DNA of 14,573 nucleotides from Deltaproteobacteria bacterium (lineage in GTDB: Bacteria > Desulfobacterota > Desulfarculia > Adiutricales > Adiutricaceae), in NCBI GenBank assembly GCA_031267005.1, contig JAIRZX010000561.1:1-14573 (forward strand), given 5' to 3'. Each line of letters begins with the position of its first letter. The stretch's first letter is position 1. The notes under the pieces were generated by a model that was not told the DNA's origin, did no database searches, and saw only the letters and a program-made list of their open reading frames with translations. This document shows, in pieces, positions 1 to 7,118 of this stretch. A program made the position numbers and the translations under genes.

Positions 1-153
1 CCCGAGCTTCCCGAGCTTCCCGAGCTTCCCGAGCTTCCCGAGCTTCCCGAGCTTCCCGAGCTTCCCGAGCTTCCCGAGCTTCCCGAGCTTCCCGAGCTTC
101 CGGTGCTTCCCGAGCTTCCGGTGCTTCCCGAGCTTCCGGAACTTCCGGAGCTT
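1..153. repeat. 9-bp minisatellite, CCCGAGCTT
   Basis: The window opens inside a tandem array. Positions 1-99 are eleven perfect copies of CCCGAGCTT. Positions 100-153 hold six more copies that diverge (CCGGTGCTT alternating with CCCGAGCTT, then CCGGAACTT and CCGGAGCTT). The left end is cut off by the window. The period is a multiple of three, and the plus frame starting at base 1 reads Pro-Glu-Leu repeatedly and stays open to a TGA at 322-324. It could therefore be the tail of an upstream gene or a non-coding minisatellite. The Arg/Pro-rich sequence after the repeat looks non-coding, so I favour intergenic. Confidence 0.95.
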
Positions 154-311
154 CCTGGAAGGGACGCTGTCGCCCCGCATGAACGCATTCCCCGCAAAAC
201 CCGGCTCCCGCGCCTCCGTCCCTCCGCCCGCAGCCAACGGACCGCCTTGCCCCTTCCGCGCTGGCCGCCCGCGCGATCCCTCCGGAAAGCCCGGCCCGCA
301 TCGCCCTTAAT

Positions 312-315
312 GGAG
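312..315 (+). promoter_or_regulatory. Ribosome binding site of the hydrolase gene
   Basis: GGAG lies five bases before the ATG at 321. It supports that start, which is also the first methionine of the frame. Confidence 0.6.
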
Positions 316-320
316 TCACG

Positions 321-1535
321 ATGAAGCTGAAAGAGCTCCACGCCGTCCTGAAGCGCAGTTTCAACCTTGAAGCCGGAACAGTACCCGTCCCGGAGACGGG
401 CCAGAGATTCGAGAACTTCACCTTCAGCTCGGAGGCGACGGACCTGCTGAGGAACGCCGGAAAGGGCAACCCCGCCCCAGTCCTGGGCGACGGGGCCGAG
501 GACGCGGAAGAAAGGGAGCTCTCCGACCGGGTGGCGCTGGCCGCAGACTCGGAAATTGCGGAGAACGCTAACTTCAGGTACGCGGTCCTGTTGCCCGCAG
601 GGGAGTCCAGGCCAGACGCGGCGATAGTGCTCCTGCACGGCTTGAACGAACGCGTCTGGGACAAGTACCTTCCCTGGGCCTCGGAACTGAGCGCGGGCAC
701 CGGAAAGGCGGTGGTGCTCTTCCCCATGGCCTTCCACATGAACCGCTCGCCGCCGTCCTGGAACGATTCCAGGCCCATGAGGCGGCTCTCGCGCTTCAGG
801 CTCAAGGCCCGCCCGGAGACCCTCTGCTCGTCCCTCTCCAACGCGGCCATAAGCGCCAGGCTGTCGTCCGATCCCTCCCGCTTCTTCTGGTCCGGGCTCC
901 AAAGCTACAGGGACGTGTGCGGCTTCTTCAGGCTCGTCCGGGACGGGGGCCACCCGCTTTTGGCCCCGGGGGCGAAACTGGATCTCTTCACCTACTCGAT
1001 AGGGTCCTTCCTGGGGGAGATCCTTTCGTGCGCCGACGAAGAAGGGCTGTTTTCCGCTTCCAGGCTCCTGTGCCTCTGCGGGGGGCCGGTCTTCGACCGC
1101 CTCTACCCGACCTCAAAGTTCATCTTGGACTCCGCCGCCGCCGCGGACGCCTATTCCTTCTGGGCCGAGAACCTGGAGAGCCGCGAAAAGCTCGACCCCG
1201 CGCTCGGGCGGGCCCTCGCCGACGTTCCCGGCACGTGGTTCAAGGCCTTCCTCAACTTCGATTCCGCAAGGGAGTTCCGAGAGAGCCGCCTCCGGGCCCT
1301 GGCACCGAGGATATCCGCCTTGGCGTTCTCCGGAGACAGCGTCGTGCACGCCAACGAAGTCAGAAACACCCTCCAAGGCGCCAGGGGGGACGTGCCGATT
1401 CCGATCTCGCTCCTCCAGCCCTCTTACCCCTGCCGACACGAGGACCCTTTCCCCGTCGGCGAGATCAGGCAGGCGGACTCCGTGGACGCCACGTTCAAGT
1501 ACGTCTTATCGGGCTTCTGCAGGTTCCTGTCGTAG
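321..1535 (+). CDS. Alpha/beta-hydrolase-like protein (DUF6051-like)
   Basis: This 404-residue protein has no signal peptide or membrane segment, so it is probably cytoplasmic. An alpha/beta-hydrolase core can be read. A hydrophobic strand leads to LLHGLNER (residues 104-111), the usual HG oxyanion-hole turn. A nucleophile elbow TYSIGS has Ser226. Asp339 (SGDS) and His373 (CRHED) sit at the expected spacing to complete a triad. The elbow has Thr instead of the first Gly of GxSxG. The stretch from LHGLNER through FPMAFHMNRSP (about residues 134-144) resembles, from memory, the uncharacterised family DUF6051; this was not checked. The substrate is unknown. The first 80 or so residues are not part of the hydrolase fold. 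The gene stands alone, 385 nt before hom, with a good ribosome binding site. Confidence 0.8.
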   Translation: MKLKELHAVLKRSFNLEAGTVPVPETGQRFENFTFSSEATDLLRNAGKGNPAPVLGDGAEDAEERELSDRVALAADSEIAENANFRYAVLLPAGESRPDAAIVLLHGLNERVWDKYLPWASELSAGTGKAVVLFPMAFHMNRSPPSWNDSRPMRRLSRFRLKARPETLCSSLSNAAISARLSSDPSRFFWSGLQSYRDVCGFFRLVRDGGHPLLAPGAKLDLFTYSIGSFLGEILSCADEEGLFSASRLLCLCGGPVFDRLYPTSKFILDSAAAADAYSFWAENLESREKLDPALGRALADVPGTWFKAFLNFDSAREFRESRLRALAPRISALAFSGDSVVHANEVRNTLQGARGDVPIPISLLQPSYPCRHEDPFPVGEIRQADSVDATFKYVLSGFCRFLS

Positions 1536-1920
1536 CTGGCGGGGAGCCGAGCCGAGGGGGGCGCCGCGGCGGGGAGCCGGGAGGGACGGGGAATACGGCT
1601 GAAGGCGCGGACAGGCGGCGGAAAAGGACCGGGCCGGAATTCCCCCCCCCCGCTCCCGGACCGCGCCGCTCCCGGCCCGGGCGCGGCTAATTTGAAATGC
1701 CCCGCCCAATGAGATATCTTTTGCCGTCGGCGTCCGTTTGCCAGGCCGTCCCTCCCGCAGGCCCGCATGGCCCGGGGGAGGCCGGAAGCCCCCTTCCGGC
1801 GGCTCCGAGGCGGCCCAGGCCCCGTCCCTTCCCGCCCCTTCCGGGCGTCATTCCCGCGCGGCGCTTAGGGCCCCGCGGCCCGCGGCTTCGAGCCCTTCAA
1901 CATTTGCGAAACGGTGCAGC
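1536..1920 (+). other. Gene-free leader region of hom
   Basis: No gene is supported here. GGCGGGGAGCCG occurs twice (1538-1549 and 1568-1579), there is a run of ten C at 1642-1651, and a promoter-like pair sits at 1692-1720. The rest, to the hom start, is very GC-rich. Frames crossing it give Arg/Pro/Ala-rich translations typical of non-coding GC-rich DNA. Confidence 0.6.
1692..1720 (+). promoter_or_regulatory. Candidate sigma70 promoter for hom
   Basis: TTGAAA (1692-1697) and TATCTT (1715-1720) are separated by exactly 17 bases, in a small AT-richer island within very GC-rich DNA. They match the consensus at five of six and four of six positions. Transcription would start near 1727 and give a leader of roughly 190 nt before the hom start at 1921. 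No leader peptide rich in Thr, Ile or Met was recognised. Confidence 0.5.
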
Positions 1921-3237
1921 ATGCAGACCAACGTGGGTTTACTCGGCTACGGAACAGTGGGCGCCGGAGTCGCGAGGATAATCTCCCTCGAGGACGCCCT
2001 TTTATGCCAGAAGGTGGGCTGGCCCTTGAAGCTCGCCAAGGCGGTGGTGCGCGACCTCTCGGGCCGCAGGGCCTTCCCGGCGCCGCCGGGGCTCCTTACC
2101 ACCGACCCCTCCGAAGTGGTGGCCAACCCCGACGTCCAGGTTGTGGTGGAGGTGATGGGTGGCCTGGAGCCCGCGAGGACCCTGGTCCTCGCGGCGCTGG
2201 AGTCCGGCCAGCACGTGGTCACGGCCAACAAGGCCCTGCTCGCGGTCCACGGCAGGGAGATCTTCGAGAAGGCCGCCCAGAGCGGCAGGGAAATCTTCTT
2301 CGAGGCCGCGGTGGCCGGCGCCATACCGGTCATAAGGACCCTTAAGGAGGGTTTGGCCGCAAACCGCATCCAGAGCGTGGCGGGTATCTTAAACGGCACC
2401 ACCAACTACATACTGACCGCCATGTCCCGGGGGGGGGCGACCTTCGAGGAAGCTTTGAAGGAGGCCCAGGAACTGGGCTACGCCGAAGCGGACCCCACCA
2501 CGGACGTGGAAGGCGCGGACGCCGCCCACAAGCTGATACTCTTGACCGCCCTGGCCTACGGCGTGCTCCCCGCCCTCGACGACATCCGCGCCGAGGGCAT
2601 CACGAAACTGGCCCCGGCGGACTTCCAGTTCGCCGAGGCCCTGGGCTACGTCATAAAGCTTCTGGCCACGGCCGCCTCCAACCCCGAAGACGGGCGGCTG
2701 GAGGTGCGCCTCCAGCCGGCCATGATACCCAAGGGGCATCTCCTGGCCGGCGTGAACGGCGCCATGAACGCCGTCATGATCCGCGGCCACGCCTGCGGCG
2801 ACATCTTCCTCTCCGGGGCCGGGGCGGGCATGATGCCCACCGCCTCCGCCGTGGTGGGCGACATTGTCGAGATAGCGAGGCTCGCGAACTCCCAGTCCAA
2901 GCTGACCAAGCCCTCCCTGGGCTGGCAGAGCCTTAAGGCCGAGACCGTGAAACCCGCTTCCGACATTTGGAGCCGCCACTACCTCCGCTTCTCTGTCCAC
3001 GACCGCCCCGGCGTGCTCGCGGCGATAGCGGGGGCGCTCGCCGCCCACAACGTTTCCATAGCCCAGGTCATCCAGAAGGAAGCCGACCCCGGCACGGGGC
3101 AAGTGTACCTGGTGATGCTCACCCACAGCGCCCCGGTCAGGAGCCTCAAGGCGGCTTTGGACGACGCCGCCTCCCTGGAGGGATCGCTCGGGCCCGCCAG
3201 GGTCATAAGGGTGGAGGAGTTCCGCGAGGGGCGGTAG
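1921..3237 (+). CDS. hom: Homoserine dehydrogenase
   Basis: It reduces aspartate semialdehyde to homoserine with NAD(P)H, the branch point to threonine, methionine and isoleucine. The 438 residues match the usual length of the ACT-containing form. The nucleotide-binding loop is GYGTVG (residues 9-14). VTANKALL, the signature GILNGTTNYIL and the catalytic block LGYAEADPTTDVEGADAAHK follow. Asp200 and Lys204 correspond to the catalytic pair of the yeast enzyme (known for the family). A C-terminal ACT domain covers about residues 353-438 (LRFSVHDRPGVLAAIAGAL), so feedback control, typically by threonine, is likely. The frame is open further upstream to 1738, but that part is Pro/Arg-rich and unlike the family, so I start at the ATG at 1921. 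It has no clear Shine-Dalgarno sequence. A run of nine G (2429-2437) lies inside the gene. Confidence 0.96.
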   Translation: MQTNVGLLGYGTVGAGVARIISLEDALLCQKVGWPLKLAKAVVRDLSGRRAFPAPPGLLTTDPSEVVANPDVQVVVEVMGGLEPARTLVLAALESGQHVVTANKALLAVHGREIFEKAAQSGREIFFEAAVAGAIPVIRTLKEGLAANRIQSVAGILNGTTNYILTAMSRGGATFEEALKEAQELGYAEADPTTDVEGADAAHKLILLTALAYGVLPALDDIRAEGITKLAPADFQFAEALGYVIKLLATAASNPEDGRLEVRLQPAMIPKGHLLAGVNGAMNAVMIRGHACGDIFLSGAGAGMMPTASAVVGDIVEIARLANSQSKLTKPSLGWQSLKAETVKPASDIWSRHYLRFSVHDRPGVLAAIAGALAAHNVSIAQVIQKEADPGTGQVYLVMLTHSAPVRSLKAALDDAASLEGSLGPARVIRVEEFREGR

Positions 3238-3240
3238 GCC

Positions 3241-3262
3241 CCGGCGCCATTCTTGGCGCCGG
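3241..3262 (+). terminator. Hairpin just after hom
   Basis: CCGGCGCC (3241-3248), loop ATTCTT, then GGCGCCGG (3255-3262) form a perfect 8-bp GC stem four bases after the hom stop. No T-run follows. It may be a weak or Rho-assisted terminator or an mRNA-stabilising hairpin. Confidence 0.45.
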
Positions 3263-3440
3263 CCAGGACCAGGCCCCCCGGAGGCCCCTCCGGCACCCGC
3301 GCCCCGGGGGACTCCCGCGATTCCCAGGGGCCTTCAAGTTCCAGCGCGTGCCGTCGGCCGTCTTGAGCCGCGGCGTCTTTCCCGAGCCGGACCCGTCCAT
3401 CCCCGGCGGGAGTCCGGGAAAAAGGGCGGGAGGGTCCAAT

Positions 3441-3510
3441 CCCGGCGCCCTCCTTTCCAATCCCCCGCGACCCTTGTCCTTTCCCGGCGCCCTCCTGTCC
3501 AATCCCCCGC
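3441..3510. repeat. 28-bp direct repeat, two copies
   Basis: Copies at 3441-3468 and 3483-3510 start CCCGGCGCCCTCCT, end TCCAATCCCCCGC, and differ at one base (T or G at unit position 15). They are 42 bp apart, start to start, in the gap before the first OB-fold gene. The function is unknown. Confidence 0.85.
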
Positions 3511-3540
3511 CCTCCCGAACTAGGGGCATGAAGAATTCCC

Positions 3541-4179
3541 TTGAAGGTCTTCTCCGCGACAACCTTGGCCCTGGCCGCCGCCTCCATTGCGGCGTTGTCC
3601 TGGGCCGCTCGGCCTGCCGGCGCGCAACTGCCCCGTCCCGCCGAAATCGAAGCGCCTCCGGCGGCCCTCAAGCCTCCTCCTCCTCCTCCTCCAGCAGCGA
3701 GCGAGGAGCCGCCGCCCGCGCCCGGCGCGGGCCGGGAGACGAGGGAGGGCCGGGACGGACGGAAAGGCGGCTATGGCGGACCGGACGCGGGCAACCGTTA
3801 CAGGGCGGCGTCCCTCGCCGACATCCTCAACGCGTTCGCCGAAAGCCGCGAAAAGGCGGCGGAGACCTACTCGGAAAACGTCTTGGTAACCGACGCGGCG
3901 ATAAGCTCCGTCTCCGAGCCGGACAATGGCTTGCGCGTGGTGGCCCTGGAAATCGCAAACCTTCCTGACAAAAGGGAACGCGAGGGAGCGCTTGAACTGA
4001 AATGCGTTATCAACCCGCACTTCCCCGAGGAAGACGCAGCCGCGGCGAGCTACAGGCCGGGGCTCCCGCGCCTGTTTTTCGGCAAGTTCGCGCGGCAGGA
4101 CGGCAACGCCGTGTATTTCGGATGCGTCGACATCCAGGCGTACCTGGAAGCGTTGGCAGGCGAGAAGCCGGCGGATTGA
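3541..4179 (+). CDS. Exported OB-fold (tRNA_anti-like) protein, paralogue A
   Basis: This 212-residue protein is the first of four tandem paralogues. Residues 1-28 are a signal peptide ending PAGA before Gln29, with no lipobox, so cleavage by signal peptidase I and a periplasmic location are expected. A Pro/Ala linker (about 30-85) includes seven consecutive prolines encoded by a CCT run. The domain (about 88-200) follows the tRNA_anti-like pattern: helix SLADILNAF..AAETY, strand VLVTDAAI, then Cys155 (ELKC) and Cys195 (YFGCVDI). The family is thought to have an OB fold, but no function is established and a nucleic-acid ligand is doubtful outside the cytoplasm. The start is TTG. It is favoured because MKVFSA lines up with the MKAFPV and MKLLLP starts of paralogues D and C, although the ribosome binding site is weak. 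Confidence 0.75.
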   Translation: MKVFSATTLALAAASIAALSWAARPAGAQLPRPAEIEAPPAALKPPPPPPPAASEEPPPAPGAGRETREGRDGRKGGYGGPDAGNRYRAASLADILNAFAESREKAAETYSENVLVTDAAISSVSEPDNGLRVVALEIANLPDKREREGALELKCVINPHFPEEDAAAASYRPGLPRLFFGKFARQDGNAVYFGCVDIQAYLEALAGEKPAD

Positions 4180-4356
4180 GTCTCCCCTGGTCCTTTAGCC
4201 CGCCGGAAGCCCGCCGGGAAGCCGCCGAGGCGCCCCAAACCCCAGGGCCTGATCCAGCCGCCCCGTAGCGCCCTTGCTTGCCGCAAACCCCGACGCCCGC
4301 CCGCGCCGCCCGCCGTAAACCGGCACTGATTGCCTACAAGGGAATCGGCACCAGAC

Positions 4357-4899
4357 GTGAGAACCCTCCCTGTCCTTGCCTTTGCGGCGTTATTGGCCCT
4401 CGCGCTTAACGCGGCACCGTCCGCGGCCGAGGACCCGTGCCCGCCTTCCCGGGAAACGCCCCCGGCATCCGGGGAAGCGGCGGAAGCGCCGAAGCCGCCC
4501 CCGCCCGCTCCCTCCGTCTCCATCGCCGCCCTCCTCGACGGCTTCCGCGCCGACGCGTCCGGGGCCGCGGCCCTTTACCGGCGCGAAGGAGGCACAGTCA
4601 TAACCGGCTCCGAGATCCGCCAGGTCATAAACGCCTCCGAGCACAGCCGAGTGGTAGTCCTGGGCGTTCCGGCCTCCGAGGGAGGGGAAAAGGAGGCCCG
4701 CGCCGTTTTCGTCCGCTGCTGGATAGAGGCGGGCAAGGGGATTCCGGAGACGGACGAGGCCCTTGAAGGCTACCGGGCGGGGGACTCGCGAACTTTTACG
4801 GGAACATTCCTGGAAATGGGTCCGGCAGGGCTCTCCTTCGCCTGTTTCGACACGCTGGCGATGGACGCCGCTATAGAACGCATCGTCTCCGGCAAATGA
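4357..4899 (+). CDS. Exported OB-fold (tRNA_anti-like) protein, paralogue B
   Basis: This 180-residue protein starts at GTG 4357 and begins MRTLPVLAFAALLALAL, aligning with the signal peptides of the other paralogues. The frame opens earlier at TTG 4330, but that would put nine charged and polar residues before the signal peptide. The predicted cleavage site is near PSAA-E (residue 24). A Pro/Ala linker (about 25-55) includes an extra Cys28. The domain has helix IAALLDGF..AAALY, strand VITGSEI, Cys121 (FVRC), YRAGDSRTFTGTF and Cys163 (FACFD). It is the most diverged copy: the acidic ENE motif of C and D is absent. Gaps of 177 and 171 nt separate it from its neighbours, so it may have its own transcript. 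The function is unknown. Confidence 0.72.
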   Translation: MRTLPVLAFAALLALALNAAPSAAEDPCPPSRETPPASGEAAEAPKPPPPAPSVSIAALLDGFRADASGAAALYRREGGTVITGSEIRQVINASEHSRVVVLGVPASEGGEKEARAVFVRCWIEAGKGIPETDEALEGYRAGDSRTFTGTFLEMGPAGLSFACFDTLAMDAAIERIVSGK

Positions 4900-4924
4900 C
4901 GGCGGGCGGCGCGCCCCCCGCCGT
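4899..4924 (+). terminator. Hairpin overlapping the end of paralogue B
   Basis: ACGGCGGG (4899-4906) pairs with CCCGCCGT (4917-4924), an 8-bp perfect stem with a 10-nt loop starting on the last base of the stop codon. No T-run follows. It is placed like the hairpin after hom. Confidence 0.4.
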
Positions 4925-5021
4925 GAAGTTCCGGCGCAAGGATCCCCTCCGGACGGGCCGACCCCGCAGGCGCCGCCCGAATTGAGCCGCCACACGAATC
5001 GAGCCGCAGCCAAGCCCCTAA

Positions 5022-5039
5022 GGCGGCGTTTAAGCCGCC
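5022..5039. other. Short hairpin upstream of paralogue C
   Basis: GGCGGC (5022-5027), loop GTTTAA, then GCCGCC (5034-5039) lie about 30 nt before the paralogue C start. With a 6-bp stem it could be part of a leader or coincidental in GC-rich DNA. Confidence 0.3.
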
Positions 5040-5070
5040 CTCCCGGCTAGGCGCTCCGAGGATATTTTTT

Positions 5071-5565
5071 ATGAAATTACTTTTGCCGCCGACTTTGGCA
5101 CTGGCTTTCGTGCTGATTGCTTCTCACCTTGCAGCGCAGGATCCCGCCCCCGCTACGCCTTACATGCCGCCTTTCCCGGAAGCGAGCCTTCTGAAAATCT
5201 TTCAGGACTTTGACGAAAACGAACCAGCGGCTAAAGACGCGTACGGTAAAATGGACGCCGTCTACATCACCGAAGCCGTAATCCAGCGCGTGCTCCCGTC
5301 ATCTTCAATGCTCCATACCGTTATTTTGGACGTTCCGGAAAGCCAGAAGCGGGAAAAACCGTTGTCTTCCGGCATATTCATTTGCAGGGTATTTGCTACC
5401 CCCGGCCGCCCCGAACACCTCGAAGCGCTGAAGAACTACAAGGCCGGCGACGTGCGGCTGTTCGCGGCAAAATTTGACAACAAGGGACCGGCGACTATAA
5501 CATTCAACTGTACGGACGTGGACGCGGTGACGGCAGCCAACGCCCGCAAAGGAGCCGCCAAGTGA
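5071..5565 (+). CDS. Exported OB-fold (tRNA_anti-like) protein, paralogue C
   Basis: This 164-residue protein is the most compact copy. Its signal peptide ends at HLAA before Gln23, and the linker is only about 15 residues. The domain starts ASLLKIFQDFDENE (about 38-51), continues with AYGK, VYITEAVIQRV, VILDVPES, Cys105 (FICR), YKAGDVRLFAAKF and Cys147 (FNCTDV). Motif by motif it matches paralogue D closely, so these two look like the most recent duplicates. The ATG at 5071 follows GAGGATATTTTTT, giving a usable ribosome binding site. The base composition is visibly lower in GC than hom (33 of 60 in 5221-5280), with many A/T-ending codons near the start. The protein is probably periplasmic and its function is unknown. 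Confidence 0.82.
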   Translation: MKLLLPPTLALAFVLIASHLAAQDPAPATPYMPPFPEASLLKIFQDFDENEPAAKDAYGKMDAVYITEAVIQRVLPSSSMLHTVILDVPESQKREKPLSSGIFICRVFATPGRPEHLEALKNYKAGDVRLFAAKFDNKGPATITFNCTDVDAVTAANARKGAAK

Positions 5566-5735
5566 ACGGGCGAGACGAGCCGGGGCGCGCCGCGCCGCCA
5601 GGGAGGTTTGCGCGTTTGCCGCTTCCGTCTGGGTACATGGCTTTAAACCGAACCTCTCGCGCAGGTTCCGTTCCGACCGCTCCCGGCGCTCCGGTTCCAT
5701 CGTTACGCGCCGTAAACGGCAATGGTTCCCGTGCT

Positions 5736-5764
5736 AATACGCTTCGCTAATCGCGAATCGTATT
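5736..5764. other. 29-bp inverted repeat between paralogues C and D
   Basis: AATACG (5736-5741), one mismatch, TTCGC (5743-5747), loop TAATC, GCGAA (5753-5757), one mismatch, CGTATT (5759-5764): eleven of twelve positions pair. It may be a protein-binding operator or a terminator for paralogue C. There is no T-run, and it lies 170 nt past the stop. Confidence 0.6.
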
Positions 5765-5955
5765 TCAGACAACTCATTACGCATCTTCGCCGGAGTGATT
5801 CAAACAGCCGATTTTTCACGAAACCGTTGCACGCTGCGCCGCTCTCCGCGTTCTGCGCTCCCGTGTTCCCGTGTTCCCGTTATCCGGTTCGCGCGCTTAA
5901 GGCATCCCCGGTTCAAGCGCCCCCATCCGGCATTCCACCGCACAAGCTTCCCTGC

Positions 5956-5960
5956 AAGGA
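5956..5960 (+). promoter_or_regulatory. Ribosome binding site of paralogue D
   Basis: AAGGA ends eight bases before the ATG at 5969. It decides this start over the earlier in-frame one at 5795. Paralogue C has the similar GAGGATAT before its start. Confidence 0.65.
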
Positions 5961-5968
5961 TATCCGCG

Positions 5969-6571
5969 ATGAAAGCCTTCCCCGTCCTGCCCGTAACGCT
6001 GGCCATGGCGCTTGCTTTCGCCCTCTCCCCTCCGCCCCTGGCGGCACAGGAAACCGCGCGGGACGCCTTCCAAACCGCAAGTCCTGATACCGATCCGGAC
6101 GCAGTCCAACCGGCCGCGCCTGAACCCCAGCGGGGCGCCGTTAAGGCGACCGCTCCCGAAACAGCGCGGGAAACGCCGCCGAACTCCAAGCCTTTACGGA
6201 ACGCGAGCCTTCTCCAGATCATCAAAGACTTCGAGGAAAACGAACCTTCGGCGGCCGACGTTTACGGGGGGGACAACGCCGTCTACATCACCAACGCCGT
6301 TATCCAGCGGGTGCGCGCGTCCTCACAAGGCATTTACGCCGTTACTCTGGACGTGCCAGAGGAGCATGCCCTCGAAAAGCCCGTGATGTCAGCCGCCTTC
6401 GAATGCAACATCCTGGCGCCCGCCTACCGCCCGGAAAGGCTCGGAGCCGTCAAGAAATACCGGAGAGGGGACAGGCGGCTGTTCTCAGGCACTTTCAAGG
6501 AAAAGGATCCCTTTACGATAACGTTTTCATGCACGGACGTAGCTGCCCTGCAGGCGGAAATTTCCCGCTGA
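5969..6571 (+). CDS. Exported OB-fold (tRNA_anti-like) protein, paralogue D
   Basis: This 200-residue protein has a signal peptide ending at PLAA before Gln27, followed by a long Ala/Pro/Thr/Glu-rich linker (about 28-76). The domain begins ASLLQIIKDFEENE (about 79-92) and continues with VYITNAVIQRV, VTLDVPEE, Cys146 (FECN), YRRGDRRLFSGTF and Cys188 (FSCTDV). The two cysteines are 42 residues apart, as in B and C, on what should be neighbouring strands of the barrel, so a structural disulfide is a reasonable inference for an exported protein. The domain is nearly collinear with paralogue C; the linker accounts for most of the length difference. The function is unknown. Confidence 0.82.
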   Translation: MKAFPVLPVTLAMALAFALSPPPLAAQETARDAFQTASPDTDPDAVQPAAPEPQRGAVKATAPETARETPPNSKPLRNASLLQIIKDFEENEPSAADVYGGDNAVYITNAVIQRVRASSQGIYAVTLDVPEEHALEKPVMSAAFECNILAPAYRPERLGAVKKYRRGDRRLFSGTFKEKDPFTITFSCTDVAALQAEISR

Positions 6572-6726
6572 ATCCCATCAGCAACGCCGCCCCGGCGGGT
6601 ATGGCTCCCTGATGTTCCAGCGTACGCCGCGCCCCCGGACCGAGCTCGGACATGCCGGGCGTCCGGAAACGCCGCGTTCGCCCTATATAATCCGCAATAT
6701 CCGCTCACGTGAACCTTACGGGAAAT

Positions 6727-6755
6727 TTGATTTAATCTCCCCGATTCGCGATAAT
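6727..6755 (+). promoter_or_regulatory. Candidate sigma70 promoter, CFI-box gene
   Basis: TTGATT (6727-6732) and GATAAT (6750-6755) are 17 bases apart in an AT-rich island. It would give a leader of more than 350 nt to the start at 7119, which crosses the 9-bp repeats. Confidence 0.45.
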
Positions 6756-6828
6756 GATTTCCCGCGCCGCGGCGGGAGACGCCAAAGCGCAGATTCGGAC
6801 CGCGAGGATGCCGATTCCCGCTCAAGAC

Positions 6829-6859
6829 GTTCGGTACGTTCGGTACGTTCGATACGTTC
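6829..6859. repeat. 9-bp tandem repeat, GTTCGGTAC
   Basis: Copies lie at 6829-6837 and 6838-6846, then GTTCGATAC at 6847-6855, then a partial GTTC. It is non-coding on the current evidence. GTAC is a palindromic core within each unit. Confidence 0.9.
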
Positions 6860-7118
6860 AAGGCTCTCAAGACGCTCAATACTAATTTGACGGCCCGCGG
6901 CCAATACGAATTTGACGTCCCTTAACGATCCGCGCGATCCCAATCCCGCGCATGCCGCGCACCCGTCCCCCGGATCCCGTTCGGGCGGACGGCATGCCTC
7001 GCTGGCTGCCGCGAGCATTTTCCTTGACGGGTCCAGGGCCCCGCCGCCCGTGCCGCCGACGCCCTTCGCGGCCCGCCTACCGAGTCGGCCGGCCGCCAAG
7101 TGCACGAAAGGCAGCCTC

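Larger units (their letters stand above)
3238..3540 (+). other. Gene-free region between hom and the OB-fold array
   Basis: It contains the post-hom hairpin and a 28-bp direct repeat. Nothing else is recognisable and no coding frame is convincing. Confidence 0.6.
5566..5968 (+). other. Gene-free region between paralogues C and D
   Basis: This stretch has lower GC than its surroundings. The frame of paralogue D runs back to 5795, but that extension is Arg/His/Cys-rich and would bury the signal peptide, so it is not counted as coding. The region holds a strong imperfect palindrome at 5736-5764. No RNA gene was recognised. Confidence 0.6.
6572..7118 (+). other. Gene-free region upstream of the CFI-box gene
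   Basis: No gene is supported in these 547 nt. The first part (about 6680-6760) is AT-rich for this genome and contains a perfect TATAAT at 6686-6691 without a good -35, plus a better promoter pair at 6727-6755. A 9-bp tandem repeat follows at 6829-6859. AATTTGACG occurs twice (6884-6892 and 6909-6917). The frame of the downstream gene is open back to 6912 but has no protein-like features before the zinc ribbon. Confidence 0.6.

Noticed and set aside
1738..1920. 61-residue N-terminal extension of homoserine dehydrogenase
   Set aside because: It is Pro/Arg/Ala-rich and precedes an ATG from which the protein has normal family length and begins directly with the nucleotide-binding fold.
2389..3126. 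245-codon minus-strand frame inside hom
   Set aside because: It is the shadow of a GC-rich gene; the plus strand carries the complete homoserine dehydrogenase signature.
5795..5968. 58-residue extension of paralogue D
   Set aside because: It would place the signal peptide inside the protein, and the ATG at 5969 has a well-spaced AAGGA.
6686..6691. Perfect TATAAT upstream of the CFI-box gene as a promoter
   Set aside because: No acceptable -35 lies 16-18 bases upstream; the pair at 6727-6755 is better.
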